In this document: positions 1 through 38,600 of the stretch, piece after piece
Layout: each line of letters opens with the position of its first letter
How positions within the stretch are numbered: position 1 is the first letter of the stretch
Translations under genes and position numbers: made by a program
Source of the DNA: Orientallactaga sibirica
Lineage: Eukaryota; Chordata; Mammalia; Rodentia; Dipodidae
DNA length: 64,000 nt
Reading direction: 5' to 3'
NCBI GenBank assembly: GCA_036365145.1
Contig: JAEOAD010001365.1
Location: 394,501 to 458,500 of the forward strand
Notes under the pieces: model-generated
What the model was told of the DNA's origin: nothing
What the model saw: only the letters and a program-made list of their open reading frames with translations
The model's database searches: none

Positions 1-473
1 TGGGAGCTTGACATCTTTGACCCTGACATGATACTTTTTGAGCTCTCACCTCTAGCTTTGTGGTTTCTTACTTCTAACTCCACAAGCAATCACTCCTAAA
101 CACCTGGCTTTAGAGTCACGGGTCTCAACTTGGTTTCTCTAATCCCTCACCCATAGGATCCATTTAAAATTCTCACCTTCTACCATTGACTTTTCCCTCT
201 AAGATGGAAATGTCACCTTAAAGTTCTCAGGGCAAATTCTGACCCTTCATCATAACATTCAGTCTCTGCCTCTGTTTTTGGAACTCTTAACCCTTCAATT
301 CTGGACACTTATCTCTGACCCCAGAGCCATGACCCCTGACTTTCATCCTAAACTGTGCACTTCTCATCATTTATCTTAGCCTATCTACAAGGTCCTTTGG
401 CCTCCCCAGCCCTCACCACACATCCCAGCACCTGACTCCTTTGCCAGACAGGCTTGAGGCCACCCACACTCAC
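1..473. other. RYR1 intron 23, partial
   Basis: Intronic sequence downstream of exon 23. It shows no SINE, no exon 24 signature and no other recognisable feature. Confidence 0.6.
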
Positions 474-557
474 GTCTTAGGAAGTTTTGTCTTCTTCAAA
501 TTATCCTCTGCCTTCTCATCAGCCATGCCTACATGGCAGCCCAGGGCCAGCAAAGTT
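474..557 (-). CDS. RYR1: RYR1 coding exon 23 (84 nt, residues ~931-959)
   Basis: Read on the minus strand, it begins after a CAG acceptor with the last base of a Lys codon. It then encodes [18 protein letters not shown] and the Lys-rich end NLKKTKLPK, and stops at AC|GTGAGT inside a Thr codon. It belongs to RyR repeat 1 (the RY1&2/P1 region) of the cytoplasmic shell. It is the most downstream RYR1 exon I can identify here. Confidence 0.93.
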
Positions 558-1285
<728 letters not shown>

Positions 1286-1462
1286 CTAAAGAAATCCTGG
1301 AGTCAATTCCGTGGGCTCCCCTCTCCCCAGCACTCCCAGGCTGTAGCCCATTGATCTCCTCTGAAGCCCAAGGACTCCAGGTACTCTGAATTTCCCAGAT
1401 GCTGGCCCTCCCCTCCTCAATCCTCCCTCTAGAGTCTAGCTGCTTCCCCTAGGCTATAGTCA

Positions 1463-4837
<3,375 letters not shown>

Positions 4838-5079
4838 CTGTCCAGAGATGCAGCCCATCAAAGCCATAGGAATACAGATCATCGCCAACACCGTTGCCGC
4901 CCCAGCCCTCGCCACCCCCAGGGTAGGGGCTATAGCCCTCGCTGAGGGCCCAGCCCACCCGCAGGTGTGTGGCCTGAGCTGTCAAGAATGGAGCCACCTC
5001 GTCCACCATCACCTCAAAGTACCATTTGCCGTACTGTGTGGAGCCCTCTGCTCGGCCCACAAAGATGTTGGGGCGGATG
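4838..5079 (-). CDS. RYR1: RYR1 coding exon 18 (242 nt, residues ~644-725)
   Basis: The acceptor CTGCAG is followed by [40 protein letters not shown], a Gly-rich loop ([20 protein letters not shown]) and DGLHLWT; the donor is ACAG|GTATGT. This is the first half of SPRY1. The Gly-rich loop and the QYGKWYFEV strand match rodent RYR1. A 140-residue open frame on the plus strand across this exon is only a shadow. Confidence 0.97.
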
Positions 5080-5663
5080 CTGCAGGAGAGAAAGGACAGG
5101 AGGGATGGAGTGAAGAGTGGGGTTGGGAGAAAAGAAAAAGAGTTACAGAATCAGACAGATATAAATATCAAAAGACAAAGAGATGGGACAAGCCAGGAAG
5201 AAGGAGCTTAAAGAGAAAGGAACAGAAGGCAAAGACAAATAGAAAAAATACAGAAAGAGGGAAGAGATAGAAGCAGAACTTGCACCCAAGATAGAGAATA
5301 AAAGGAATGGGAAGTGGGCTGGGATGAGCCAGGGGCAAGGAAGACATCCTCAAAAGGGAAATGGTGGGATGGAGAAATGGCTTAGCGATTAAGGCGTTTG
5401 CTTGCAAAGCCAAAGGATCCTGGTTCGACTCTCCAGGACCCACATAAGCCAGATGCACAAGGGGGCGCATGCATCTGGAGTTCGTCTGGTGCACCCATTC
5501 TCCCTCTCTCTCCCTCTTTCTCTCTCAAATAAAACAAATAAATAATTTTTTTTTAAAAAAAGGGAAATAGTGAGGGGACATCTACTTAGTTTGAAGTCTC
5601 TGGTCCAGGGAGAAAGTTAAGATGCTCTGGAACTGGGATTAGGGTTGGGGTTAGGAGCCACAC
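5080..5663 (+). repeat. RYR1 intron 17 with a B2-like SINE
   Basis: About 5362-5550 is a sense B2-like SINE. It has a pol III A-box-like head (ATGGCTTAGCGATTAAGG), a B-box (GGTTCGACTCTCC), a CT-rich tail and an AAATAAAA-type end. A segment normally reading TTGCAGTGGCTGGAGGCCC is missing. The 5080-5360 part is purine-rich and unique. Confidence 0.8.
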
Positions 5664-5797
5664 CTGGTGACATAGTTGATGAGGTTTGTCTGCAGCAGAA
5701 GTTCACGGCCAGGAAGCAAGTTTTCAGTAATGAGATCTTGGTTGGAGCGCACAGCCACACCATTGCATACACACAGGGAGCACAGTACATCCAGGAC
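5664..5797 (-). CDS. RYR1: RYR1 coding exon 17 (134 nt, residues 600-644)
   Basis: It encodes [20 protein letters not shown], then [20 protein letters not shown] and NYVT, with donor ACCAG|GTGTGG. It belongs to the helical RIH region after the N-terminal domain. The Arg in VAVRSNQ corresponds to human R614, a malignant-hyperthermia position, and is intact here (CGC). Confidence 0.97.
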
Positions 5798-8267
<2,470 letters not shown>

Positions 8268-8270
8268 TCA

Positions 8271-13862
<5,592 letters not shown>

Positions 13863-13865
13863 CTA

Positions 13866-15145
<1,280 letters not shown>

Positions 15146-15209
15146 CCAGCCAACATTTTCTCCCCTGCCCCATCTCTATAACCTAGACTCCTTTGTCCCC
15201 AGTCCAGAC

Positions 15210-15303
15210 CTGCGCTGGTCATCACTGTCTGAAGGAGAAATGGTCAGACATTCATCCATGTGCCCATGAAAGAGGCGGAGGACGTGGCCTCCTGTCACAT
15301 AGC
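15210..15303 (-). CDS. RYR1: RYR1 coding exon 8 (94 nt, residues ~213-244)
   Basis: After CCCTAG and a split Gly codon it encodes [20 protein letters not shown] and [10 protein letters not shown]; the donor is CGCAG|GTCTGG. It is the first strands of N-terminal domain B. Ser replaces the human and mouse Ala in SPADSDD. Confidence 0.97.
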
Positions 15304-18997
<3,694 letters not shown>

Positions 18998-19079
18998 CTA
19001 GGGTTGGAGAGGGGGCTCAGCATTTCTCTGGAAATCCTTCCCTCTCTCCCCAGCCCTCACCTGTCACTGATGCACTAAC

Positions 19080-19154
19080 CATGCGGCTGTGTGCATGCCG
19101 TAGCAGGATGGCGTGACCGTATAGAAGTGTCCTGTGTCCCCCGCCCTGGGATGA
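19080..19154 (-). CDS. RYR1: RYR1 coding exon 4 (75 nt, residues 93-117)
   Basis: It has 25 codons: [20 protein letters not shown] and AHSRM, with acceptor TCTAG and donor ATG|GTTAGT. The [11 protein letters not shown] core is shared by all ryanodine receptors. Only an 82-bp intron separates it from exon 5. Confidence 0.97.
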
Positions 19155-20394
19155 CTAGACGGGAAAGAATGGCACAAAGTAAGCACAGGCACCTAAATTC
19201 ACAAGCCCCCTAAAATATCTGGCCCATTCACAAATGGGCATATGCAGCCCATAAATTGCTGTGTTCAGACATAGAGTCAGGAAGCCTCAGCTCAAACCCT
19301 CAAAAGACTGTTTACATCAGTTTTTCCACCCATGGAAGCAGAGGCTATGTCTCTGAGAAACCTGGATATGGGGTGTTTTTCATTCCCGAAAGTCCAGCAG
19401 CACATGGTGGCTCACACCTGTAATTCCAGCTCTTGGGAAGTGGAGGCAGGGGGAGAATCAAGATTTCAAGATCAGGCTCAGTTATACACAAATTCAAGGC
19501 CAGTCTGGGTTACTTGGGACCTTGTCTCAAAAAAAAAAAAAAAAAATCTCCAAAGCCCACTCTTTCCTCCCTGCCTCCTTTATCTCATAAGCCTGGCTCT
19601 AGAGTCACCTAGGGAGGATGAACCAATCTTCCCAGGTGCCTGGGGATACTGAGGGAAATCCCGGTATCAGGTCCCAGATACCTTAGTCCCTTCTGTTCTA
19701 ACCTGTAAAACACAGCCAAACTGCAGGCTGTGTGTACCGGGAGAGAACTAGCAATTGTTAAACAGTGACTATCACCCACCCACGGTGATAAGGTGATTGC
19801 CCAGTGCTGCCCCACACTCCCTCCCATGCACAAGGACATTTCACAGGAGGGAGGTACATCCAATTCCTTGATGGCATCATGCCTCCATCACAGATCTCCC
19901 ATGCCCATGCTCTGAGGGGGCCATGTGATAGGATGATATGATCACATGACAGACCCACTCCTGAACTGGAGGGGACCCATACTTGGGATGGGGTGAGGGA
20001 AGAAGTCCCATGCAGTGAGGAGCTGGGATTGAAGTTGGGGAAGAGGATGGGAAAGAGGAGAAAGGAACAGGTAAGGGAACAGGAGCTCAGAAGCCCCTAC
20101 CCTTCCTTCCTTCCTTCCTTCCTTCCTGCCTGGCCTGTTCTGGACTCCACAGCCCCTGACATCTGGGGTGGGTGGAATCCCCAGCCCCTGTGTGCAGGGT
20201 GTGGGCCTGAACAGCAGTCTTGAGGTCAAGAGGGATAGGAAGGACAGGTGACACCCAAGGCCAGACCTACCCACTTATCCAAATTGAGGGCCTGTGGGGA
20301 TGGGGTAGAGGAAGAAGAGCACATGGTAAATGATCCCAAGGTCCCCTCATCTATCCCTGTCCTGGTGCCCTGCTCTCTGGTTGGGGAGCCTCAC
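19155..20394. repeat. RYR1 intron 3: one old B1 and a (CCTT)n run
   Basis: About 19395-19545 is a diverged sense B1 ending in an A-run. (CCTT)n occupies about 20101-20127. The rest is unique. Confidence 0.6.
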
Positions 20395-20499
20395 CTCCAC
20401 ACCAGCCTCCACAGTGTTGGCCAGCATCTCCTGCAGGGCTCGGACCGACAAGGACTGCTCCAGGATGAAGCAGCAGATGGCCAGATCAGGAGGTACATT
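20395..20499 (-). CDS. RYR1: RYR1 coding exon 3 (105 nt, residues 58-92)
   Basis: It has 35 codons: [20 protein letters not shown] and [15 protein letters not shown], with acceptor TCCAG and donor GAG|GTGAGG. It is the alpha-helix-containing insert of domain A. Ile appears where human has Val and mouse Thr (CCFxLEQ). Confidence 0.97.
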
Positions 20500-30429
<9,930 letters not shown>

Positions 30430-30430
<1 letters not shown>

Positions 30431-31140
30431 GGCTGGGCAGGCCAAATGAGCCAATAGGTGCAATAGTGGCATGTCTGTTATGGGGGAAACCAACTGCTCT
30501 CTAATTGGACTGGAGGCCCGCTCCATGGGAGGGAATACATCCCTGATACTGAAAACCTATGACGGGGGTAGTCATGAGCCCTAAGGGTGTAATGTCTGCT
30601 GGAGTCTCGCTAAATGTATATACTATGCTCACCAAACAGCCCAGTAAGCAATTCTCTTAATGCCCACACCCATATAATGTCCACACCCATATATTAATGC
30701 TACTCTCACTTTTGGTTAGAGAAGCTTCTCTTTTCAGATGATGGCAACCTTGGGATGACTCAGAAGGCACCATGGTGCTGAGAAGAAGGGACAGAGGAGT
30801 GCTCAGCACTGAAAATCTCAAACCCACCTTCCAAGGCTCAGGGTTGGAAGAGGGGGCGGAATGAATGTAGGAGCCAAAGGAAGAGTAGGACTCCTTACAA
30901 CATGCTCCTCCAGACACAAAATGGCGTGGATATCCATGACTTCACAGTGCCTGACACTACCTACACAAGACCATCATAATAGGAGGAAAATATCATGACA
31001 TCAAACTGAAAAGAGAGACTGATTGAGAGGGGGAGGGGATATGATGGAGAGTGAAGTTTCAGAGAGGAAAGTAGGGGGAGGGAGGGAAGTACCATGGGAT
31101 ATTGTCTACAATTAAAGAAGTTGTCAATTAAAAAAAAAAA
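30430..31140 (+). mobile_element. L1-like 3' end, copy 1 (5'-truncated, in RYR1 intron 1)
   Basis: Sense-oriented ~0.7 kb segment ending in a poly(A) run near 31128-31140. It is clearly related to 45247-45935: both share AAATGAGCCAAT, GCAATAGTGGCATGT, GGCCCGCTCCA, ATTAATGCTACTCTCACTTT and GGGGGAGGGGATATGATGG. The ending and A-tail fit the 3' UTR of a rodent L1-type LINE. No open reading frame is kept. Confidence 0.6.
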
Positions 31141-31315
31141 AGAAAGAAAGTTTGGCCGGGCACGGTGGCGCACAGCTTTAATCCCAGCACTTGGGAGGCA
31201 GAGGTAGGAGGATCACCATGAGTTCGAGGCCACCCTGAGATTACATAGTTAATTCCAGGTCAGCCTGGGCTAGAGTGAGACCCTACCTTGAAAAAAAAAA
31301 AAAAAAAAAAAAAAA

Positions 31316-31362
<47 letters not shown>

Positions 31363-33434
31363 TTCTGCTGGAGAAATTGCATAGCAGTTAAGGTGCTTGC
31401 CTATGAAGCCTAAAGACTCATGTTCAACTCTTTAGATCCCACATAAGCCAGATGCAAGCATAAGGTTACACATGCCCACTAGGTGGCACAAGTGTCTAGA
31501 GTTCGATTTCAGTGCCTGAGGCCCTGGAATGCCAATTCTCTCTCTCTCTCTCTCTCTTTTTCTCTCTGTCTGTTTCTTACTTACTCTCTCTAAAATAAAA
31601 AGAAGGCTGAAGAGATGGTTTAGCAGTTAAGGCACTTGCCTGCAAAGCCAAAGGACCCAGGTTTGATTCCCCAGGACCCACGTAAGCCAGATGCACAAGG
31701 GAACGCACACATCTAGAGTTCGTTTGCAGTGGCTAGGGGCCCTGATGTGCCCATTCTCTCTCTCCCTGCCGATTTCTGTATCTCTCTCAAATAAATATTT
31801 TTTTAATTTTTATTAAATTAATAAAATAAAATAAAAGAAAGTAGCCGGGCATGGTGGTGCACACCTTTAATCCTAGCACTCAGGAGGCAAAGGCAGGAGA
31901 ATCGCTATGAGTTCAAGGCCATCCTGAGACTACATAATGAATTCCAGGTCAGCCTGAGCTAGAGTGAGACCCTACCTCGAAAAATCAAAAAAAAAAAAAA
32001 AAAAAGGAAATGGGCAGGGCTATTGATACAAAGAGCATGAAGGGCTTGCTGGGGTTAGGAAATATTCTCTGCCTTGACTAATATGGTAGTTGCATGGATT
32101 TGCACATGCTAAAATTCACTAAAGCCAGGTGTGGTGGTACACCAACCCTTGAGAGGTGGAATCAGGAGGATAAGGAGTTCAAACCAAGCCAGGCATAGTG
32201 ACACACACCTTTAATCCCAGAACTCAAAAGGCAGAGGTAGAAGATCACCATGAGTTCGAGACCACCCTGAGACTACATAGTGAATTCCAGGTCAGCCTGG
32301 GCTAGAGAGACCCTACCTCAAAAAGCCAACAACAAGAAAAAAAAGAGTTCAAGATTGGACTGAGGAGATGGCTCAGTGGTTAAATGTACTTGCTTGCAAA
32401 GCCTCCTGGCCCATTTTCAATTCCCAAGCCACCCACTTAAAGCTGGACAGGTATTTGTTTGCAGTAGTAAGAGACCATGGTGGGCTCATATACATACACA
32501 CACATGTAAATAAATAGCTAAATATATATATTTGGGGGGGTTCGAGGCAGGGTCTTGCTCAAGCCCAAGCTAATCTGGAATTCACTATGTACTCTCAGGG
32601 TGGCCTCAAACTCACAGCAATCTTCCAATCTCTGCCACTCAAGTGCTGGGATTAAAGGTGTGTGCCACCATACCAGGCTTAAACAAAAATTATTTTTTGA
32701 GGCAGTGTCTTGCTCTAGCCCAGGTTGACCTGGAATTCAGTATGTAGTCTCAAAGTGGCCTCAAACTCATGGTGATTCTCCTACTTCTGCCTCCAGAATG
32801 CTGGGATTAAAGGCGTGTGCCACCACACCTGCCAACATTTTTTTAAGTGTTCACAGGGCTGGAGAGATAGCTTAGCAGTTAAGGTGCTGGCCTGCAAAGC
32901 CAAAGGACCTCACTTCAATTCCCCAGGACCCACATAAGCCAGATTCACAAGGTAGCACATGCATCTGGAGTTCGTTTTCAGTGGCTGGAGTCCCTGGCAT
33001 ACCCATTCTCTCTCCACCTCTCTCTTTCTGCCTCCTTCTCTCTCTCAAATAAATAAAAATTTTTAAAAAGCATTCATGGTCAACTGGGCATGATGGCACA
33101 TGTCTTTAACCCCAGTACTCGGGAGGCAGGGGTAGGAGGATCACCATGAGTTCAGGGCTACCCTGAAACTACATAGTGAATTCCAGGTCAGTCTGGGCTA
33201 GAGTGAGACCCTATCTCAAAAACACAAAACAAACAAACAAACAAACAAAAGCATTGAAGGTCATCCTAGGCTACATAGTGAGTTTGAGGCCAGCCTGGGT
33301 TATAGAGAACTTATCTCAACCGCCTCCCCACCCTCCACAAAATAGCACTAAAGTATAATACATTTCAGTATAATTTAGTGCATATCACATACACTGTGAT
33401 AAAGCTGGTGTGTTTTTTGTTTCATTTTGGTGTG

Positions 33435-33465
<31 letters not shown>

Positions 33466-34165
33466 TGTATGTTGAGACTGGGTCTCCCTATGTCACCTAG
33501 GCTGCCTTAAATTTAAGATGCAAGTCAGGCTGAGCTTAAATTTGCAATCCTCCCACCTCAGCCTGCTAAATGACAGAGTTACCCCACACGCTGCTCTAGT
33601 GGTGGGTTTTCCTTTCCCCCTCCCCCAGGTAGGGTTTCACTTTAGCCCAGGCTGACCTGGAATTCACTCTGTAGTCCCAGGCTGGTCTCAAAGCCACAGT
33701 GATCCTCCTACCTCTGCTTCTGGGATTAAAGGCGTGTGCCACCATGTCCAGTGGAGTTTTCTTTTTATCTATATATAGATATGTGTGTGTGTGTGTCCTG
33801 GGTTGCAATACAGAATATGTATCTTACTGGTGGGATTCAATCCAAAAGCATTTAAGGAAAATAGCACATAACCTCAGTAACATTCAGAAAAACAGACCCA
33901 GTTTAGGGCCAAGAGATGCCAGGGCCAGGCATTGACCCAACAAGTCTTGACCCAGCTTCTCTCTGGTAAAAGCAGGAGTACTGCCACTTCTAGGCTTTAA
34001 CCATAGGCAAGTGATTCTACCACTTAGGGCTTGGTTCTCCTCAAATCTTCCAGGGAGATAAAGATAGGGCCCTACCTCATAAGATAGGGCAACAAGAATA
34101 TAATTAGATGCCTCAGGGGGCCAAGGCCCTGGGCACTGAGCCTGGTGCAGAGTGACTGCTCAGAG
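31141..34165. repeat. RYR1 intron 1, right part: SINEs and MIR
   Basis: B1 + about 31152-31316 with (GAAA)n to 31362; B2-like + 31367-31590 and 31606-31835; B1 + 31840-32005, fragment 32120-32180, 32188-32345; B2/B4-like + 32350-32520; B1 - 32535-32685 and 32693-32840; B2-like + 32855-33070; B1 + 33080-33250; (GT)n about 33430-33468; old B1 - 33470-33595; B1 - 33610-33760; sense MIR about 33950-34165. Confidence 0.7.
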
Positions 34166-34169
34166 ACTG

Positions 34170-35287
34170 GTGGCCACAGCCATGGTCTTATTAGGGCTGA
34201 GGAAAACCCAACCTGTGGTGTCTGCTGAGGGGCTGGGGCCTGCAAGAGTCCTTCCTCCAGTGGCCTCACATCCAGCTGTCCCCATCCTTCATCCAAACAG
34301 CCCCAGCTGTTTGTTCCTCCCTCATAGGAAACCGGACCCAGTCTGCCTGGGTCCTATTCTGGGTCTGGAATGCTGCATCAACATTTCCTGTGCAGACTCT
34401 AGGCCTGGGAGGGGGAGGGGGCATTGCAGGGTCAGCAGACCTGGCCCATAGAAGAGAACATCCCTTCCATATTCACCGCCCCCCCCCAGCGCACACACAC
34501 TCCCAGCTGAGCCACTAGGAGGGGACAGTGGGAAGGACTAAGAAAAGGGCAGCCTCCCCCCTCACTTGTTCCCCCCCCCCCCGTCCCCTACTCAGGGCCC
34601 AGGCTATTCTGGGAGGCACACCTGTTGTTCCAAGTCCCATCCCTGCCCCCAGATGGAGATGGTAGATACAGGGAGACTAAAGGGACAGCAAAACGCAAAG
34701 AACATGAAGCCAAGGGACATTCCAAATAGACAAGAGAGAGACACTACCTAGAGTTCCTCAGAGACCACTAACAAACATATTTAATCCTTGAAAACATCAA
34801 GAAGGAAAGAACGATCAAGAAGCCAAGGAATCACAAAAGCTGCCTTGAAAGGAGCTGTGTTGTCAGCCCACCGTGCCCTCTTCCCAATAATTTAAATAGG
34901 ACAGAGCCTGAAGCAAACGGAGAATGAGAGCTGGAGTGGAGGTAGGGACAGCTAAATTAAGCCCAAGAATTAGAACCACCTTCCCCAAGTGCCTGCTTCC
35001 AGGATGACGGGAGGAGGTGCTCCCTCCGTGTCTCCAAAACTCTAATGTCAGAAAAGAGGGCGGCGGAAGATTCCCCCCTCCTAATTTTGTAGCTCCAAAT
35101 CCTATTAATTTTCTGCGGTGAAAAAGGAGGTGACAAGAAACAAAAAGGCAAAGTCATGACAATCACACAAAGTGACAAAGGAAGTGACTTCAGATCTCAG
35201 AGACCACCAGCAAGTAGGGCAAAGACATTCAGAGACTCTCGGAGACAAGCGAAACTGCCCGGAGTTCCCTAACCCAGACATACGCAC
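34170..35287. other. SINE-free 5' end of RYR1 intron 1
   Basis: About 1.1 kb without B1/B2 copies, in contrast to the remaining ~11.5 kb of the intron. It is purine/C-rich with C-runs near 34482 and 34570. It holds the E-box cluster and no exon-like open frame with splice sites that I could find. Absence of SINEs next to a promoter often reflects retained regulatory sequence. Confidence 0.5.
34273..34509. promoter_or_regulatory. Cluster of three CAGCTG E-boxes in RYR1 intron 1
   Basis: CAGCTG occurs at 34273-34278, 34304-34309 and 34504-34509, in a SINE-free, fairly GC-rich part of intron 1. The cluster is about 0.8-1.1 kb downstream of the RYR1 ATG. CAGCTG is the E-box core preferred by MyoD/myogenin, and RYR1 is muscle-expressed, so an intronic enhancer is plausible. 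This is inference: short motifs also occur by chance. Confidence 0.3.
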
Positions 35288-35338
35288 CGTCCGGAGGAAC
35301 TGGACTTCGTCCTCGCCTTCTCCTCCTCCATCACCCAT
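35288..35338 (-). CDS. RYR1: RYR1 coding exon 1 with start codon (51 nt, residues 1-17)
   Basis: ATG lies in CCATCATGGGT, the same context as in human, and encodes MGDGGGEGEDEVQFLRT; the donor is ACG|GTGCGT. Mouse and rabbit, as I recall, have MGDGGEGEDEVQ and human MGDAEGEDEVQ, so one more Gly is present here. This start is chosen because everything from EGEDEVQFLRT on is invariant and no in-frame ATG lies just upstream. The 5' UTR continues to higher coordinates. Confidence 0.96.
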
Positions 35339-35610
35339 GATGGCAAGGTCCAAGGGACCCGGGCTGGGGTCGGGGGATGGCGGGAGGAGGCTGCAGACTG
35401 GGCGGGCTGGGGTCGGAGACCTCTGGGGACGCCAGAGGCACCCAGCGAGGTAGATGGAACTGCAAGGAGAACGCTCGAACGCGACTGAGATGCAAGGAGT
35501 TCCCCATCCCCCGCAACACCTATTGGGCGAGCATGCACCAGACCACGCCTTTTCTCTTGGAGCCCCGCCCACACACCTCAAACTTTCAGCTGGAGGTATT
35601 GAAGGGGAAG
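35339..35610 (-). promoter_or_regulatory. RYR1: RYR1 5' UTR and promoter region
   Basis: This GC- and CpG-richer stretch directly precedes the RYR1 ATG and is free of SINEs, unlike its surroundings. On the minus strand it has a CCAAT box (35522-35526 reads ATTGG on plus), about 185 bp before the ATG. A GC/KLF-type box CCCCGCCC lies at 35563-35570. I see no clear TATA box. The transcription start is not determinable by eye; I would expect it between 35400 and 35500. Confidence 0.6.
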
Positions 35611-38600
35611 TAGAACTTGTCTAGAAGGTAGCTTGTTTTCTCCACAGTCATCTTTGGTAAGTTGCCATCGGAAGCTCAGACTGCGCAGGGACCTCTTGCT
35701 GGATAATCACTCTGCTGATCCTGAGTTCACGCGTCTCTCGACTTTAAAACGCACCACTTGGAGATAGGCGTGGTAACAGATCAGCCATCCAAGCCCACAC
35801 ACAGACACACACATATATACACACACACAAATAACTATGAAAAAAGCAAATAAACAAAAATACCAAAAAGGGGCTGGAGGGATGGCTTAACGGTTAAGGC
35901 ACTTACCTGCAGCCTAAGAACCCAAGTTTGATTCCCTAGTACCCACGTAAGTAGTGGCTGGAAGTCCTGGCGCACCCATTCTCTCTGTGTCTCTTCCTCC
36001 TCTCTCTCTCTCTCTCTCTCTCTCCTTTCTCTCATAAATAAATAAAATATTTTTTAAATACCAAAAGTATTTATAAATATCTGAAAAGGGAAGAGATCTG
36101 GGAAGATGGTGCCGTGGTTAAGGGCACTGGCTTGCAAAGCCTGCCTGCTCCGCTTTAGTTCTCCACTGATCATGTACCATGGTGCATGCATCTGGAATTC
36201 ATTTGCATTAGGAAGAGGTCCTGGCATGCCCATTCTGTCTCCTCTCCTCTCCTCTCCTCTCCTCTCCTCTCTTTTCCTCTCCTCTCCTCTTCTCTTCTCT
36301 CTTCCTCCCTCCCTCTTTCTGCTTACAAAAAATAAATGAAAATATTTTTAAAGGGTTGAGTAAATAAAATAAAAGGGCAGAAGAGATGGCTTAGCAGTTA
36401 AGGTGCTTGCCTGTGATGTTTAAGGATCCAGGTTTGATTCTCCAATGCCCACGTAACCCAGATGCACAAGGGGGTGCAAGCATCTGGAGTTCGTTTACAG
36501 TGGCCGGATGCCCTGGCATATCCATTCTCTCTCTCTCTTTCTCTCTCTCTCTCTCATGTTCACTCTCAAAATAGATAAATAAAACAAATAATAATAAAGA
36601 GCTGGAGCTGGAGAAATTGCTTGGTGGTTAAAGGCACTTGCTTACAAAGCCTGATGTCCCAGGTTCAATTCCCCAGCACCCATGTAAAGCCAGATGCACA
36701 AAGCAGCATATGAGCCTGGAGTTTTTTGCAGTAGCAGAAGGTCCTGGTCTGCCCATTCTCTCTCTCTCTTTCTCTCTCTCTCTCTCCTTCTCTCTTTATC
36801 AAATAAATATTTTTCTTTAATATTTTATTTCTTTTAAATTTTATTCATTTATTTGAGAGAGAGAGAGAGAGCAAGCAAGCGAGAAGCATATATATAGAGA
36901 GAGAATAGGTGTGCCAGGGTCTTCAGCCACTGCTTACAAACTCCAGACATATACACAACCTTGTGCATCTGGCTTACATGAGTACTGGGGAATTGAACCT
37001 GGGTCATTTGGTTTTGCAGGCAAACGCTTTAACCACTAAGCCATCTCTCCAGCCTCCTAATACCTTATTATTTTTATTATTTTTTGGAGAGAGACACAGA
37101 GAGAGACAGAGAGAGAGAGGGAGAAGACAGAGATGGGCGCGCCAGCAGTGTGTCAGCTGCTGCGAACTAAATCCAGATGCGTGCGCCCCTTGTGGTCAAG
37201 TGTGGCATTGCGCCCTTGTGTCACTTTGCATCTGGCTAAACGTGGGACCTGGAGATTGGAACCGCTGGAGATTGGAACCAGTGTTCTTAGGCTTAGGAGG
37301 CAGGCACCTTAACCCCTAAGCCATCTCTCCAGCCCCTAATACTTTATTTTTATTTGTGTATTTACTAGAGAGAGAATGGGCACACCAGGGCCTCTAGCCA
37401 CTGCAAACAAACTCCAGACACACGCACCACCATGTGCATCTGGCTTACATGGTACTGGGGTACTGGGGAATCAACTCTGGGTCCTTTAGGTTTGCAGGCA
37501 AATGCCTTAACCTCTAAGCCATCTCTCCAGCCCCTAAATAAATTTTTTTTGTAATTTTTTTTTTGTAATTTTTTTTTTTTGGTTTTTCAAGGTAGGGTTT
37601 CATTCTGGTCCAGCCTGACCTGGAATTAACTATGTAGTCTCAGGGTGGCCTCGAACTCTCAGCGATCCTCCTACCTCTGCCTCCCGAGTGCTGGGATTAA
37701 AGGCGTGCGCCACCACGCCCGGCTTTTGTAATTTTTTTTGAGAGAGAATTGAGATGCCAGGGCCTCCAGCCACTGCAATCAAACTCCAGATTTATTCTCT
37801 ACCTTGTACATATGTGCAATCTTGTGCACTTGCATCACCTTGTATGTCTGGTATGTGGAACCTGGAGAATAGAACATGGGTCCTTAAGCTTCACAGGCAA
37901 GTGCCTTAACTGTTAAGCCATCTCTCCAGATATATATATATATATAGTCCAGGCTGATCTGGAGTTCACTAAGTAGTCTCAGGATGGTCTTAAACTCACT
38001 GCAGTCCTCCTACCTCTGCCTCCCAAGTGCTGGGATTAAAGGCGTGCGCCACCATGCCCGGCTCTAATAAATAAATTTTTTAAAATAAAACATTTTTAAA
38101 AAACAGCTGGGCATCATGGCACACGACTTTAATCCCAACACTGGGGGAGGTAGAGGTAGGAGCAAAACTGTGAGTTCGAGGCTACCCTAAGACTACACAG
38201 TGAATTCCAGGTGAGCCTAAGCTAGAGTGAGACCCTATCTCAGAAAGAGAGAGTGAGAATGAGAATGAGAATGGGTACGCCAAGGTCTCTAGCTACTGCA
38301 AATGAACTCCAGATGCATGAGCCACTTTGTGCATCTGGCTTTACATGGGTACTGGGGAATTGAACCTGGGTCAATAGGCTTTGCAGACAAGTGCCTTAAC
38401 CACTGAGTCGTCTCTCCAGCCCCCTTCACATGGGTTCTTTATCCCCTCCAGCTCTTCATATGGCAGGAACTCCTTGAACTTTCTTTTCTCTTTTCTTTCC
38501 ACCCTTTTTTCCCCAGGTCCTCCACGTGGAATCTCTAGCCACATAGGTGCCTTTCCTTGGCTCTACTTTCCTCAATAAATATAATAAGTTAATAAAAATA

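Noticed and set aside
1..473. Search for RYR1 exon 24 (YMMSNGYKPA...) at the left edge
   Set aside because: No matching antisense sequence was found, so the exon lies outside the window.
4848..5270. 140-residue open frame on the plus strand
   Set aside because: It lies antisense to RYR1 exon 18 and runs into unique intron sequence. The minus-strand reading matches RYR1 exactly.
5636..5656. Telomere-like GGATTAGGGTTGGGGTTAGG
   Set aside because: Only about 20 bp with imperfect units; too short to call an interstitial telomere.
35105..35581. 158-residue open frame on the minus strand across RYR1 exon 1
   Set aside because: The frame reads the true exon 1 codons but extends upstream into the promoter and downstream past the donor. 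The conserved ATG at 35338 and donor at 35287 define the real exon.
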